Source: Suttonella sp. R2A3 (GTDB lineage: Bacteria; Pseudomonadota; Gammaproteobacteria; Cardiobacteriales; Cardiobacteriaceae). Taken from it: a stretch of 64,000 bases of DNA. Below, in pieces: positions 53,809 through 63,748 of the stretch; within the stretch, counting starts at the first letter, position 1; every line of letters starts with the position of its first letter. The position numbers and the translations under genes were made by a program. Where the stretch lies: assembly GCF_021513215.1 (NCBI RefSeq), contig NZ_CP090975.1:1626001-1690000 (forward strand), given 5' to 3'. Below the pieces are notes generated by a model that saw only the letters and a list, made by a program, of their open reading frames with translations, had not been told where the DNA came from and did not search any database.

Positions 53809-55269
53809 TTATTGATGCGCCTCGGGTAGCTTGCGGTGATCGTTATTGACCTGTTGGTATTGATGGGCGATTGAGAGCAGGCGCGGTTCGCTAAAGTGCG
53901 CGCCGATTAACTGCGCACCCACTGGGAGTCCGTTAATAAAGCCGGCCGGGTGACTGATTGCTGGCAGGCCTGCGAGGTTGACTGATACCGTATATAAGTC
54001 GCCTAAGAACATCTGCACCGGATCGTCGGTTTTATCCCCTAGCTTAAATGCCGGGGTTGGTGTGGTCGGGCCGAGGATCACATCGACCTCATTAAACGCG
54101 GCGTTGAAATCGTCCAGGATCGCGCGACGTGCGCGGCGCGCTTGTTCGTAGTATGCGTCGTAGTAGCCAGCCGATAGCGCGTGGGTGCCGATCATAATCC
54201 GGCGTTTCACTTCATCGCCAAAGCCTTCACCGCGGCTGCGCTGATAGAGATCGAGTAAGTCTTTCGGGGAGTCGCAGCGATAACCATAGCGTACGCCGTC
54301 ATAACGCGAGAGGTTCGATGAAGCTTCTGCGCTGGCGATTAGATAATAGGTGGCGATCGCGACGTCGTTATACTCTAAGGTGATGTCTTTGAGCGTCGCG
54401 CCGAGCGCTTCGTATTGTTTCGCCACTGCGTGAATGCGCTCACTCATTGTTGGGTCAAGGTCGGCGAAATACGCTTTCGGTAGGCCAATCGTCAGTCCTT
54501 GTAAGGGGCGATCGAGTTCACCATCAAAAACAGTGTGGGTTTGTCGGCTGGCGGTTGAGTCTTTGGGATCAAAGCCGCTCATTTGGTTTAAGATCAGCGC
54601 GAGGTCTTCGGCGCTTGCCGCCAGTGGTCCAGGCTGATCGAGGCTTGAGGCAAAGGCGATCATGCCGTAGCGCGAGAGCGTGCCATAAGTCGGTTTGATG
54701 CCGGTCACGCCACAAAAAGCCGCCGGTTGGCGGATCGAGCCGCCGGTATCCGAGCCGGTCGCATACGGCACTAAACGCGCGGCAACCGCGGCTGCCGAAC
54801 CGCCCGATGAGCCACCGGGAATGTGCTCGTGATTCCAGGGGTTTTTGACCGCGCCAAAATAACTGCGCTCGTTCGATGAGCCCATCGCGAATTCGTCCAT
54901 CGAGAGTTTGCCGAGCATCACTGCGCCGGCGCGCTCAAGGTGCTCAACAATCGTTGCACTATAAGAAGGTACAAAACTTTCGAGCATTTTTGAGGCGGCA
55001 GTGGTTGGGATATTTTTGGTGCAAAAGAGGTCTTTGTGCGCCATCGGGATGCCATCGAGTGGCGAAAGGGCTTTGCCGGTAGCGCGACGCTTATCCGATT
55101 CGCGCGCGGCTTGTTTGGCGTGTTCTGCTTCAACGCGGATGAAGCTGTTGAGCGCGCTGTCGTGTTCTTGGATGCGCGCGAGGTAATGTTCGCAAAGCGC
55201 TTCGGCGCTGGTTTCGCCTTGTGCTAACAAGCGGCTGAGCTCGGCGACGCTGTGTTGGTGAATACTCAT
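53809..55269 (-). CDS. gatA: Asp-tRNA(Asn)/Glu-tRNA(Gln) amidotransferase subunit A
   Basis: The 486-residue amidase-signature protein has the Ser-cisSer-Lys triad: Lys in [10 protein letters not shown], then [13 protein letters not shown] and [16 protein letters not shown]. It releases ammonia from glutamine for GatB to amidate misacylated tRNA. It follows gatC by 9 bp with AAGGAGCG as site. gatB is not next to it. Confidence 0.96.
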   Translation of the reverse strand: MSIHQHSVAELSRLLAQGETSAEALCEHYLARIQEHDSALNSFIRVEAEHAKQAARESDKRRATGKALSPLDGIPMAHKDLFCTKNIPTTAASKMLESFVPSYSATIVEHLERAGAVMLGKLSMDEFAMGSSNERSYFGAVKNPWNHEHIPGGSSGGSAAAVAARLVPYATGSDTGGSIRQPAAFCGVTGIKPTYGTLSRYGMIAFASSLDQPGPLAASAEDLALILNQMSGFDPKDSTASRQTHTVFDGELDRPLQGLTIGLPKAYFADLDPTMSERIHAVAKQYEALGATLKDITLEYNDVAIATYYLIASAEASSNLSRYDGVRYGYRCDSPKDLLDLYQRSRGEGFGDEVKRRIMIGTHALSAGYYDAYYEQARRARRAILDDFNAAFNEVDVILGPTTPTPAFKLGDKTDDPVQMFLGDLYTVSVNLAGLPAISHPAGFINGLPVGAQLIGAHFSEPRLLSIAHQYQQVNNDHRKLPEAHQ

Positions 55270-55278
55270 GAGCGCTCC

Positions 55279-55569
55279 TTATTCAATCACTTTCGGGACG
55301 GTGATAAAGCCATCTTCGGCGTATGGCGCGTTTTCGGCGATGCTTGCGTGCATGTCGCGCTTGGTGGCTTCATCGGCGCGCAGGCGTTGCTTTTCGCCTA
55401 ATGGGTGGGCGAGCGGTGCTTTGGCGCGAATGTCATCGCGGTTAATCGTTTCGCATAGATCAAAGATGTCGCCTAATTCTTGCATCAGGCGGGTTTGTTG
55501 CTCTTCGCTCAACGCAAGGCGGGCAAGCGCGGCGGTTTTGGCAATAGTGTCGCGGTCGAGGTTGCTCAT
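55279..55569 (-). CDS. gatC: Asp-tRNA(Asn)/Glu-tRNA(Gln) amidotransferase subunit C
   Basis: The 96-residue protein has the GatC pattern DTIAKTAALARLALSEEQ and ends EDGFITVPKVIE with the conserved P-V/P-x-V type tail that clamps GatA and GatB. No clear ribosome site precedes the ATG. It is divergent from mreB with about 115 bp between. Confidence 0.93.
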   Translation of the reverse strand: MSNLDRDTIAKTAALARLALSEEQQTRLMQELGDIFDLCETINRDDIRAKAPLAHPLGEKQRLRADEATKRDMHASIAENAPYAEDGFITVPKVIE

Positions 55570-55683
55570 AATTCGAAAAAATGCTTCAAAAAAACGTATA
55601 GAAAGGTATCATATCCGCATGGTTTATGCACCTGATTTAGGCAGCGCTTGTGCGCGGTCGGGTGTGATTTTGAGGATATCAAT

Positions 55684-56730
55684 ATGGCTTTTAAATGGTT
55701 GAGTAGTCTGTTTTCCAGCGATTTATCGATCGATCTGGGGACAGCGAATACGTTGGTTTATGTGCGTGATGAGGGCTTGGTGCTTGATGAGCCGTCGGTA
55801 GTGGCGATTGCTGAAGATCAGGATGGGCGCAAGAAAATTGTCGCTTACGGCACACAGGCGAAACAAATGCTTGGGCGTACGCCGGGCAATTTGACCACGG
55901 TGCGTCCATTGCAAGATGGCGTGATCGCTGATTATAAAATCACTTCGATGATGCTGACGCATTTTATCAAACAGGCGCATGGGCGGCGTGGGCTGTTTAA
56001 GCCGAGTCCGCGGATTCTGGTGTGTGTGCCATCAGGAGCTACGCAGGTAGAGAAACGCGCGATTCGAGATGCAGCAGAAGCGGCCGGTGCGCGCGATGTG
56101 TTTTTAATCCAAGAGCCGATGGCGGCTGCGATTGGCGCCGGGATTCCGGTGGATGAGGCCTACGGTTCGATGGTGATCGATATTGGTGGTGGGACCTCGG
56201 AAGTTGCGGTTATTTCGTTAAACGGGATTGTTTATTCGGCGTCGGTGCGTATTGGTGGCGATAAGTTTGACAGCGCGATTATCGATTATGTGCGGCGTAA
56301 TTTCGGGATTATTATTGGCTTGCCGACCGCAGAGCGGATTAAAAAAGAGATTGGCTGTGCGTATCCGAGCAGTGAGATTTTAGAGCTTGAGGTGCGCGGC
56401 ACCAATCAACAAGAAGGCGCACCACGCAGCTTTACGATTAACTCGAATGAAGTACTGGAAGCGCTGCAAGAGCCTTTAGGCGGTATTGTTCGCGCGATTA
56501 AACAGGCGCTGGAGCTCACTCCTCCAGAGCTTGCCGCGGATGTCGCTGACCGTGGGATTGTGCTGACTGGTGGCGGCGCGCTGTTGCGCGATTTAGACCG
56601 TTTGCTGATGGAAGAAACGCGGCTTAATGTGGTGGTCGCTGAAGATCCGCTAACCTGTGTGGCACGTGGCGGTGGGAAAGTATTGGAGTTGCTCGATCAG
56701 CGCGGTGTAGCGTCATTTTTGATGAATTAA
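55684..56730 (+). CDS. mreB: Rod-shape protein MreB (actin-like)
   Basis: The 348-residue protein has the actin-fold nucleotide motifs [25 protein letters not shown] and [12 protein letters not shown]. Its filaments guide side-wall synthesis by the elongasome. The ATG at 55684 follows TTGAGG and begins [19 protein letters not shown]; a start at 55648 would add a non-conserved 12 residues. It heads the shape operon. Confidence 0.97.
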   Translation: MAFKWLSSLFSSDLSIDLGTANTLVYVRDEGLVLDEPSVVAIAEDQDGRKKIVAYGTQAKQMLGRTPGNLTTVRPLQDGVIADYKITSMMLTHFIKQAHGRRGLFKPSPRILVCVPSGATQVEKRAIRDAAEAAGARDVFLIQEPMAAAIGAGIPVDEAYGSMVIDIGGGTSEVAVISLNGIVYSASVRIGGDKFDSAIIDYVRRNFGIIIGLPTAERIKKEIGCAYPSSEILELEVRGTNQQEGAPRSFTINSNEVLEALQEPLGGIVRAIKQALELTPPELAADVADRGIVLTGGGALLRDLDRLLMEETRLNVVVAEDPLTCVARGGGKVLELLDQRGVASFLMN

Positions 56731-56757
56731 TGGTGCTGAACGCATCAAGAGGTCGGG

Positions 56758-57693
56758 GTGTTTTTAGAGCACGGTGAGCGCACACAACCTCGGGATCGTG
56801 GGCGCCTGCCATTGATTATGTTTACTGTGCTGGTGGCGTTGATCTTAACGCTTTCCCAGCAGACAACCTTGCTTGGCCCACTGCGTGGGTTGATTTATGA
56901 ATGGGCGTATGTGCCGAGCCGCGATGTGCTACAAGCACCGTTACGCGCGATAAGCGGCGGCATCAAACAATGGCAGGATAAAGATGCACTGCAGGCCGAT
57001 ATTGAACGACTGCGTGATGAAAACCAGGCGCTGCGCGCACAAACGCTACTCACAGGTCACTTACAAACCGAAAACCGCCGCCTGCGTATGCTGATGGATT
57101 CGGTGCTTGATGTGCGGGTGCCGGTATCTGTGGCGGAGTTGCGCGATAGCGATATTAATGGCTTCCACGAAACGATCACCATTAGTAAGGGCGCGCGCGA
57201 TGGGGTATATCTGCACCAGGCGGTGATTGATCCTTATGGCTTGGTCGGGCAAGTGGTCGAGGTGTACGCGCATGAGGCGAAAGTGATGCTGATTAGCGAT
57301 GCGCGCAGTCGTTTACCGGTGTATGTGGCGCGCACGCGAGAACGCACGGTCGTCACTGGCTCGAGTGAACGCGGCGGTTTGGCGCTCTCTAATTTACGTA
57401 TTAATAGCGATCTACAAGAAGGCGATGAACTGATCAGCTCAGGGCTTGGCGGCATTTATCCGCGTGGTTATCCGGTGGCGACAGTCACACGACTTGACCG
57501 CGATCAGCGGCGCTCGTTTTTAGAAGCCACCCTCACACCTTCGGCGCAAATCAACGAGCTGCTTGAGGTGTTGTTACTCGATAAAAGCGAAGAAGAGGCG
57601 CCGCCAGTATTGCCGATTGGTCCGCCGGCGCCGCGAGAAGAAAACGCAGCGGAAAGCGAACAAACCCCAAGTGTGGGGGATGATCATGCGTAA
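56758..57693 (+). CDS. mreC: Rod-shape protein MreC
   Basis: The 311-residue protein has one membrane helix (LPLIMFTVLVALILTLS). A coiled coil follows at about residues 75-115 (ALQADIERLRDENQALRAQT), then the beta-rich periplasmic domain with VLISDARSRLPVYV, ending in an acidic tail. It links MreB to PBP2. The GTG start follows AGAGG. It overlaps mreD by 8 bp. Confidence 0.94.
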   Translation: MFLEHGERTQPRDRGRLPLIMFTVLVALILTLSQQTTLLGPLRGLIYEWAYVPSRDVLQAPLRAISGGIKQWQDKDALQADIERLRDENQALRAQTLLTGHLQTENRRLRMLMDSVLDVRVPVSVAELRDSDINGFHETITISKGARDGVYLHQAVIDPYGLVGQVVEVYAHEAKVMLISDARSRLPVYVARTRERTVVTGSSERGGLALSNLRINSDLQEGDELISSGLGGIYPRGYPVATVTRLDRDQRRSFLEATLTPSAQINELLEVLLLDKSEEEAPPVLPIGPPAPREENAAESEQTPSVGDDHA

Positions 57694-58174
57694 ATACGGT
57701 AATTTTGCGTTTGTGGTGATGATGGTGCTTGTTACAGCATTGATGGTAATGCTGAGTTATGGCGTGAGCTGGTTGTTGTTACCGGATCTTTTATTGCTGC
57801 TGCTCCTGTCGCTGCAGGTGCAAGGTGTGGTGCGCATTCGCTGGTTGCTGGTGTTGCCGTTTACGTTGTTTGCTGATGTTACTGCTGGTGTGTCGCTAGG
57901 CTTTACTGGTGTGTATTACGCGTTGACGTTTTTTGCGCTGCTACCGGTTGGGCGAGTGTGGCTATTGGTCTCACAAATGACGCGGCTGGTGATTGTGCTG
58001 TTTGCCTCGTTGGCGTTGGTGTTGCTGAAGTGGTTTTTATTGTATGTGTTGGTTGGTGATGCGGCGGTACCCGGTTGGTGGTGGAGTGTGTTTGCGCAAG
58101 CGCTGATTTGGCCGGTCGTGCAATGGCTGGTTTGGCAGCGCGCACCTAAACGCCGCGGATCAGCACATGAGTAA
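57686..58174 (+). CDS. mreD: Rod-shape protein MreD
   Basis: The 162-residue protein has about five hydrophobic segments and the typical VLPFTLFADVTAGVSLGFTG stretch. I start at the ATG at 57686 inside the end of mreC, after GGGGGA; the longer upstream frame is only read-through of mreC in another frame. It overlaps mrdA by 8 bp. Confidence 0.93.
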   Translation: MRKYGNFAFVVMMVLVTALMVMLSYGVSWLLLPDLLLLLLLSLQVQGVVRIRWLLVLPFTLFADVTAGVSLGFTGVYYALTFFALLPVGRVWLLVSQMTRLVIVLFASLALVLLKWFLLYVLVGDAAVPGWWWSVFAQALIWPVVQWLVWQRAPKRRGSAHE

Positions 58175-60035
58175 GGCTCAAGCGAGTAAGGCTGAAAACG
58201 AGCAATATTTGCGGCAAGGCTTTGCGCGGCGGGTGTTGTTGCTCGGCGGCTTGGCATTTGCCGGGTTATTCGCGCTGTTTGCGCGGATGTTTTATTTACA
58301 AGTGTTGCGCCATGATCATTACCGTACCCGTGCGCAGGGTAATCGTGTGCGGGTGAAGCCAATTGTGCCCGAGCGAGGGATGATTTATGACCGCAAGGGC
58401 CGCGCGCTAACCGAAAATATTCTGCGCTATCAGTTGGTAGCGAACCCCTCACAAGTCGCGAATGCACAAGCCTTGCTCGATACGTTGGCCGGCACGGTAG
58501 CGCTGAGCGCGCAAGAGCGTGCGGATTTTCTCGAGGCATTTGCGCGTAGTCGGCGTTATGAGTATGTGGTGTTAAAACCTTCGCTGGGTGAAGCGGAATA
58601 CTACCGCCTGTCAACGCTGCTCTATCGTTTTCCCGGGGTAGCGATTGAGTCGACTTATGAGCGCTATTATCCTTACGGCAGTTTGCTCTCACATGTGCTT
58701 GGCTATACCAACCGCATCAGCGAGAAAGATTTAGCGGTGATTAACCTGGAAGATTATCACGGGATCAACTCAATTGGTCGCTCAGGACTGGAGAAACAAT
58801 ACGAAGAGCGGCTGCGTGGTAAATCAGGCTCGCAGCAGCTTGAGGCAGATGCGAACGGCAATATGGTGCGGCTGTTGAGCGAGCTGCCGGCGCAGCGTGG
58901 GCAGGATGTGTATTTATCGCTTGATGTGACGCTACAAGAGCAGGTGTATGCGGCGATGGGAAATTATCGTGGCGCGTGTGTGGCGCTTGATCCGCGTAAT
59001 GGGGAGGTGCTGGCGATGGTGTCAAAGCCGTCGTTTGACGCGAATTTATTTGTGCGCGGCATTACCCACCGACAATACCAGCGCCTGCTCGATGATCCGT
59101 TTAGTCCGATGTATCACCGCGCGGTGCGTGGGCGTTATGCGCCGGGCTCAGTCATTAAGCCGATGATGGGGCTTGCTGGGTTGCATTATGGGGTGTTTGA
59201 TGCAAACAGTTCGGTGTTTTGCTCAGGGAACTATCGTATCCCTGATAGCAGCACCAAGCGACGCTTTCATTGTTGGAACCGCAGCGGTCATGGTTCGATG
59301 GATTTGCACCACGCGATAGCGCAGTCGTGTGATGTGTATTTTTATTCGCTAGGCTATAAATTGGGTGTAGCACGAATTAGCGAGTACGCTGCGCAGTTTT
59401 CATTTGGTGAACAAACCGGGATCGATTTGCCTGATGAAAGCAGCGGTATTTTACCGACGCCAGAATGGAAAAAAGCGCAGCATGACACGTCCTGGTATAT
59501 CGGTGACACGATCAATATCAGTATTGGTCAAGGTTTTCTTACCACGACACCGTTGCAACTTGCACAAATGACTGCGCTGATCGCCAACGATGGGGTGTTT
59601 TATCAGCCGCATTTATTGCGTCAGGTTTATGATCCAGAAAAAGAAGCTTTTTTAACCAATCAAGCCGGTAAGCAAGGCACAAAAGTACCGCTGTATGATG
59701 AGGCCGCTTGGCAACGGGTAAAAAAAGCGATGGAAGCGGTGATGCACAGCCGCTACGGCACTGCGCGCAACGTCGGGGCGAAGCGGAAGTATCGCATGGC
59801 GGGTAAATCAGGGACGGTACAAGTGATCTCTTTTCAGGATAATCGCCGCTTGAGCGCCGATGAGCTGGCTGATGAGCATCAAGATAACGCGATGTTTGTC
59901 GCTTATGCGCCAGCAGACGCGCCAAGGATTGCAGTGAGTATGGTGGTTGAGCGTGGTGGTGGTGGCAGCTCAACCGCTGCGCCGATGGTGGCCGAGATTA
60001 TCGATCATTACCTCAGCGAGGCAGATAATGCTTGA
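58167..60035 (+). CDS. mrdA: Penicillin-binding protein 2 (elongation transpeptidase)
   Basis: The 622-residue class B PBP has an N-terminal membrane helix (VLLLGGLAFAGLFALFARMF) and a dimerisation-type domain with PERGMIYDRKGRALTENI. Its transpeptidase domain holds the active-site Ser in APGSVIKPMM, the SCD motif (SCDVYFYSLG) and KSGT (AGKSGTVQVI). It cross-links side-wall peptidoglycan with RodA, encoded next with an 8-bp overlap. Confidence 0.96.
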   Translation: MSKAQASKAENEQYLRQGFARRVLLLGGLAFAGLFALFARMFYLQVLRHDHYRTRAQGNRVRVKPIVPERGMIYDRKGRALTENILRYQLVANPSQVANAQALLDTLAGTVALSAQERADFLEAFARSRRYEYVVLKPSLGEAEYYRLSTLLYRFPGVAIESTYERYYPYGSLLSHVLGYTNRISEKDLAVINLEDYHGINSIGRSGLEKQYEERLRGKSGSQQLEADANGNMVRLLSELPAQRGQDVYLSLDVTLQEQVYAAMGNYRGACVALDPRNGEVLAMVSKPSFDANLFVRGITHRQYQRLLDDPFSPMYHRAVRGRYAPGSVIKPMMGLAGLHYGVFDANSSVFCSGNYRIPDSSTKRRFHCWNRSGHGSMDLHHAIAQSCDVYFYSLGYKLGVARISEYAAQFSFGEQTGIDLPDESSGILPTPEWKKAQHDTSWYIGDTINISIGQGFLTTTPLQLAQMTALIANDGVFYQPHLLRQVYDPEKEAFLTNQAGKQGTKVPLYDEAAWQRVKKAMEAVMHSRYGTARNVGAKRKYRMAGKSGTVQVISFQDNRRLSADELADEHQDNAMFVAYAPADAPRIAVSMVVERGGGGSSTAAPMVAEIIDHYLSEADNA

Positions 60036-61152
60036 TTATTCGGTCAACACACCGGTTGCGCCGCCGCGGCGATGGTGGCAGGTCGATCCGTGGATCAGCG
60101 TGCTGGTGGTCGCGTTGCTGCTGCTGAGTTTGTTGATGCTCTATAGTATCGGTGGCGGTATGGCGCTGGTACAAGCGCAAGGTTTGCGTATCTTGATGGG
60201 CGCGCTGGTGGTATTTGTGATTTTAGTGATGCCGGTGAAGTGGCTCATTCATCTATCGCCTGTAGCCTACGTTGGGTTTCTGGCGCTGTTGGTGTTGGTG
60301 CTTTTTGTTGGTGCAAGTGCAGGCGGTGCGCAGCGCTGGATTAACCTTGGGCCGATACGCTTGCAACCTTCGGAGTTTGGTAAGGTGGTGATGGTGATGA
60401 TCATTGCTTGGTGGTTTTCGTTTAAGCCGCGCCATCCTAATCTGCTCGATGTGTTGCTGTCTTTGGCGCTAATTGCGCTGCCGGTGTTGCTGATTCGCGA
60501 AGAGCCTGATTTGGGTACAGCTATTTTGGTGGCGCTATCGGGGTTGGTGACCTTGTTTCTCGCTGGGCTTTCTTGGTGGGTTATCGCCGCTGGTGGTGTG
60601 GCGGCGGCTTTTGGTGTGCCGCTATTTTGGGCGTTTGGCATTGCGGATTATCAAAAAGAACGGGTACTGACGCTATTTAACCCGGAAGTGGATCCGTGGG
60701 GTGCGGGCTATCATATTATTCAATCAAAAATTGCCATTGGCTCCGGTGGGGTGAGCGGTAAAGGATTTATGCAGGGTACCCAATCGCAGTTGGAATTCCT
60801 GCCTGAATCGGATACCGATTTTATTTTTGCGGTGTTGGCTGAAGAATGGGGGCTATTTGGGGTCGCCGTGTTGCTTATCCTTTACACTGCGCTGATTTTG
60901 CGTGGCCTATGGCTATCCACACAGCTCAGTCATCGCTACGCGCGTATGGTGTGCGGGGCGATCTTTTTTATTTTATTCGTGAATGTCTTTATCAATATTG
61001 GTATGGTAAGCGGTTTTTTACCGGTGGTCGGTTTGCCGCTACTGTTTATCAGCTTTGGTGGCAGCGCGATGTTGACGTTTCTGGCAGGTATGGGTTTGGC
61101 GCTCGCGCTAGGACGCAGCTATATGCGCCAAGTAGAAGGAGGGCGATTATGA
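60028..61152 (+). CDS. rodA: Peptidoglycan glycosyltransferase RodA
   Basis: The 374-residue SEDS protein has about ten membrane segments and the motifs GAQRWINLGPIRLQPSEFGK, LIREEPDLGTAIL and DTDFIFAVLAEEWGLFG. It polymerises lipid II for the elongasome with PBP2. The start at 60028 follows GAGG within the end of mrdA. It overlaps mltB by 4 bp. Confidence 0.96.
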   Translation: MLDYSVNTPVAPPRRWWQVDPWISVLVVALLLLSLLMLYSIGGGMALVQAQGLRILMGALVVFVILVMPVKWLIHLSPVAYVGFLALLVLVLFVGASAGGAQRWINLGPIRLQPSEFGKVVMVMIIAWWFSFKPRHPNLLDVLLSLALIALPVLLIREEPDLGTAILVALSGLVTLFLAGLSWWVIAAGGVAAAFGVPLFWAFGIADYQKERVLTLFNPEVDPWGAGYHIIQSKIAIGSGGVSGKGFMQGTQSQLEFLPESDTDFIFAVLAEEWGLFGVAVLLILYTALILRGLWLSTQLSHRYARMVCGAIFFILFVNVFINIGMVSGFLPVVGLPLLFISFGGSAMLTFLAGMGLALALGRSYMRQVEGGRL

Positions 61153-62177
61153 GACAGATTTTAGGGTGGTGTGCATTAGTTTTAGCGATGGTGGCCACTG
61201 GCGAAGAAGCAGAAACGGTGAACGAGAACAGCTACGCGTTTCGCGATGAAGCGTTAGCGCGCGCGAACGCTTTAGCAGAAAATGAGGGTTTTGATGAGGC
61301 GTATTTACAGTCGCTGTTGCTTGCGGTTGAGCCGGATGAGTCAGTGCTTGAGAAAATTAGCCGCCCGGCGGAAAAAACCAAAACCTGGGCCGAATACCGG
61401 CCGATTTTTTTAGACCAGGCGCGTATTGATAATGGCGTGGCGTTTTGGGATGAGTACGCTGAGGTGCTCTCTCGCGCTGAAGAAACCTTTGGCGTGGATC
61501 CAGCTATTGTTGTCGCGATTATTGGGGTGGAAACGCGCTATGGCAAAGTGACCGGCAATACGCCAGCATTCGCGGCGCTATCGACGTTGTGCTTTGATTA
61601 TCCGAAGCGGGCGGCGTTTTTCTGCGAACAGTGGGATGAATTTTTGCGTTTAGCGCGTCGTGAGAATTGGAATCCGCTACAAATCCAAGGCTCTTATGCC
61701 GGCGCGATGGGTATGGGGCAGTTTATGCCAACCAGCTACACCAACGATGCGCTCGACTATGATGGCGATGGCAAAGTGGATTTATGGAACAGCGCCGATG
61801 ATGCGATCGGTAGTGTGGCAAATTATCTCGCGAACCGCGACTGGGAGTCGGGCGGTAAGTACGTTGAGCGGCTTGAAGAAGCACCAACGGCAGAGCATTT
61901 TGGGCAAAGCCATAAACCGTATTTCGATCGAAACAGCTTGTTCGAGAAAAAGCAAGAAGATGAACAAATTGTCATGGAACAGAAAGGCGCTGAAACACCC
62001 GTTATGGTGGGCAGCCTTGTCTTAGAAGGGCTCGAGGGAGAAGAGTGGTGGCTCACTTATCATAATTTCTTCGTGATAACTCGCTATAATACCTCACCTT
62101 TGTACGCGATGGCGGTGATTGATCTGGCCGCCGAGTTGCGTGAACAACGTGAGGATCAAACGAGTGATGATGAGTAA
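61149..62177 (+). CDS. mltB: Membrane-bound lytic transglycosylase B family
   Basis: The 342-residue protein has a hydrophobic N-terminus (ILGWCALVLAMVATG) and the MltB core: IIGVETRYGKVTGN with the catalytic Glu, LQIQGSYAGAMGMGQFMPTS and DYDGDGKVDLWNSADDAIGS. It cleaves glycan strands to 1,6-anhydro products. No proper lipobox is seen, so it may be secreted or anchored by the uncleaved helix. AAGGAGGG precedes the ATG at 61149. Confidence 0.93.
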   Translation: MRQILGWCALVLAMVATGEEAETVNENSYAFRDEALARANALAENEGFDEAYLQSLLLAVEPDESVLEKISRPAEKTKTWAEYRPIFLDQARIDNGVAFWDEYAEVLSRAEETFGVDPAIVVAIIGVETRYGKVTGNTPAFAALSTLCFDYPKRAAFFCEQWDEFLRLARRENWNPLQIQGSYAGAMGMGQFMPTSYTNDALDYDGDGKVDLWNSADDAIGSVANYLANRDWESGGKYVERLEEAPTAEHFGQSHKPYFDRNSLFEKKQEDEQIVMEQKGAETPVMVGSLVLEGLEGEEWWLTYHNFFVITRYNTSPLYAMAVIDLAAELREQREDQTSDDE

Positions 62178-62733
62178 AACCCAACTATTAGCGCTGGGCA
62201 GCGTGTTTTGTATGCTTGCTGCTTCTGCTGAAAACCTGAGTGCGCCAAGCCTTTTTAACGTCTATGACCAAGCCGCGATTGCTGCGAAAGTGGTTGAGAG
62301 CGTCGAAGAAGAACGCGCAAATGTGACCGTTGCTGCGGTTAAAGTGAAAACCCCGAGCGCTGTGAGCTCGAACCGTACAGTGGCGCGCGCCGTATCTTAC
62401 ACGGTACGCGGCAAACGCTACACCACCTTGTCAAGCAGCGAAGGCTTTAGTCAGGAAGGCAGCGCCTCTTGGTATGGTGGTAAATTCCACGGCCGCAAAA
62501 CCGCCAGTGGTGAGATTTTTGATATGTATGCCATGACGGCCGCGCACAAGCGTCTGCCATTGGGCACGAAAATTGAAGTGACCAATAAAGCGACCGGTAA
62601 ATCGATTGTTGTGACGGTTAATGACCGTGGTCCATTCCATGGTGACCGTATTTTGGATTTATCTAAAGGTGCAGCGCAAAAACTTGGCGTGATCAATCAA
62701 GGGACGGCAAACGTCTCGATTCGTGCTTTATAA
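62170..62733 (+). CDS. rlpA: RlpA-like septal ring lytic transglycosylase (short, without SPOR domain)
   Basis: The protein of about 187 residues has a signal peptide (TQLLALGSVFCMLAASAEN) and a double-psi beta-barrel with GSASWYGGKFHGRKTASGEI, AAHKRLPLGTKIEVTN and VVTVNDRGPFHGDRILDLS, including the catalytic Glu and Asp of RlpA. It ends right after the barrel, so the C-terminal SPOR domain is missing. The ATGs at 62167 and 62170 both overlap the mltB end. Confidence 0.9.
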   Translation: MSKTQLLALGSVFCMLAASAENLSAPSLFNVYDQAAIAAKVVESVEEERANVTVAAVKVKTPSAVSSNRTVARAVSYTVRGKRYTTLSSSEGFSQEGSASWYGGKFHGRKTASGEIFDMYAMTAAHKRLPLGTKIEVTNKATGKSIVVTVNDRGPFHGDRILDLSKGAAQKLGVINQGTANVSIRAL

Positions 62734-62766
62734 TTAAGCACCGTTTTAGCGAATAACACTGCCTAA

Positions 62767-63393
62767 TCAACCGGACTTTTGTCCGGTTTTTTCTTGCCAT
62801 AAGCGCTGGATATGCGCAGCGCAACGCTCAGCAACTGTCCGGGTGTTTTGCTCGCTACTGTGATCTTTGATCTGGGTCATGGTGATGTTATTAAGCCCAC
62901 AAGGGTTGATCCCTGAAAAAGGTGTGAGATCCATTGCGACATTGATCGCGAGGCCATGATAAGTACAGCCTTTGCGGATTTTTAAACCCAGTGAGGCGAT
63001 TTTCTGCTCACCCACATACACGCCGGGCGCATCAGCGCGCGCAACACTCTCAATCTGATAATCGGCGAGCAGCGCAATTACGCTATGCTCGATTAAGCTA
63101 ACCAGCGGTCGCACGCCAAGTTCGGCGCGCTTAAGATCAAGCAGTAAATAAATTACTGCTTGCCCAGGACCATGATAGGTCACTTGGCCGCCGCGGTCGA
63201 TCTGAATGACCTCGATATCAGCCGGGTTTAAGATATGCTCGGCTTTACCGGCAAGCCCTTGGGTATAAACCGGTGGGTGTTCAACCAGCCACAGTTGATC
63301 GGCGCTCGTTGTATCGCGCGCTTCGGTGTAGTCGCGCATTGCCTGCCATACTTCGCGATAAGGACGCAGACCTAAGTGAACAACCTCGATCAT
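62767..63393 (-). CDS. lipB: Octanoyl-[acyl carrier protein] transferase (lipoate biosynthesis)
   Basis: The 208-residue protein has the LipB motifs [23 protein letters not shown] with the catalytic Lys and [11 protein letters not shown] with the acyl-thioester Cys. It moves octanoyl from ACP to lipoyl domains for LipA. It shares ATGA with ybeD upstream, the usual ybeD-lipB order. Its C-terminus (KTGQKSG) is encoded by the convergent terminator. Confidence 0.96.
   Translation of the reverse strand: MIEVVHLGLRPYREVWQAMRDYTEARDTTSADQLWLVEHPPVYTQGLAGKAEHILNPADIEVIQIDRGGQVTYHGPGQAVIYLLLDLKRAELGVRPLVSLIEHSVIALLADYQIESVARADAPGVYVGEQKIASLGLKIRKGCTYHGLAINVAMDLTPFSGINPCGLNNITMTQIKDHSSEQNTRTVAERCAAHIQRLWQEKTGQKSG
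62769..62792 (+). terminator. Terminator of the shape operon, inside the lipB 3' end
   Basis: The stem AACCGGAC, loop TTTT, GTCCGGTT is followed by further Ts up to 62792. It terminates plus-strand transcription after rlpA. On the other strand these bases encode the last residues and stop of lipB. Confidence 0.88.
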
Positions 63394-63668
63394 AGCGCCA
63401 TAAGCACGAGTGGGCTGGCGGTGAGGTGTTGATATACGGCATCAATCGAGGCTTGGTCGTCAAAGGTGGCGACAATCGTGCATGATAAGTATTTTTCGTT
63501 GCTGCTCAACTGCTCATCGATGCGTAAAAGACGGTCTTTGTCGATTAGGGTGTTGCTGGTTTTAAGTACCAATGCGCGGAAATCTGCGGTATTTTTTCCC
63601 ATCACTTTAATCGGAAATTCGCAGGGAAATTCAATTAAAGAAGGGGTTTGTTCGGTATCGTCTGTCAT
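63390..63668 (-). CDS. ybeD: YbeD-family (DUF493) protein
   Basis: The 92-residue protein has the DUF493 pattern [20 protein letters not shown] and a ferredoxin-like ACT-type layout ending [15 protein letters not shown]. It is thought to be a small regulator near lipoate genes; the role is unproven. It overlaps lipB by 4 bp and lies about 80 bp after recD. Confidence 0.92.
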   Translation of the reverse strand: MTDDTEQTPSLIEFPCEFPIKVMGKNTADFRALVLKTSNTLIDKDRLLRIDEQLSSNEKYLSCTIVATFDDQASIDAVYQHLTASPLVLMAL

Positions 63669-63728
63669 AGCGTTTTATGCGGTAAATGAAGCGCGCATTG
63701 TATCAGTCTCTAACGTGTGTTTGCCGAT

Positions 63729-63748
63729 AATCGCACCTTGGTGCGATT
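63729..63748. terminator. Hairpin at the recD stop codon
   Basis: AATCGCAC, loop CTTG, GTGCGATT is a perfect 8-bp stem overlapping the recD stop. No T-run follows on the minus strand, so termination would be weak. Confidence 0.4.
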
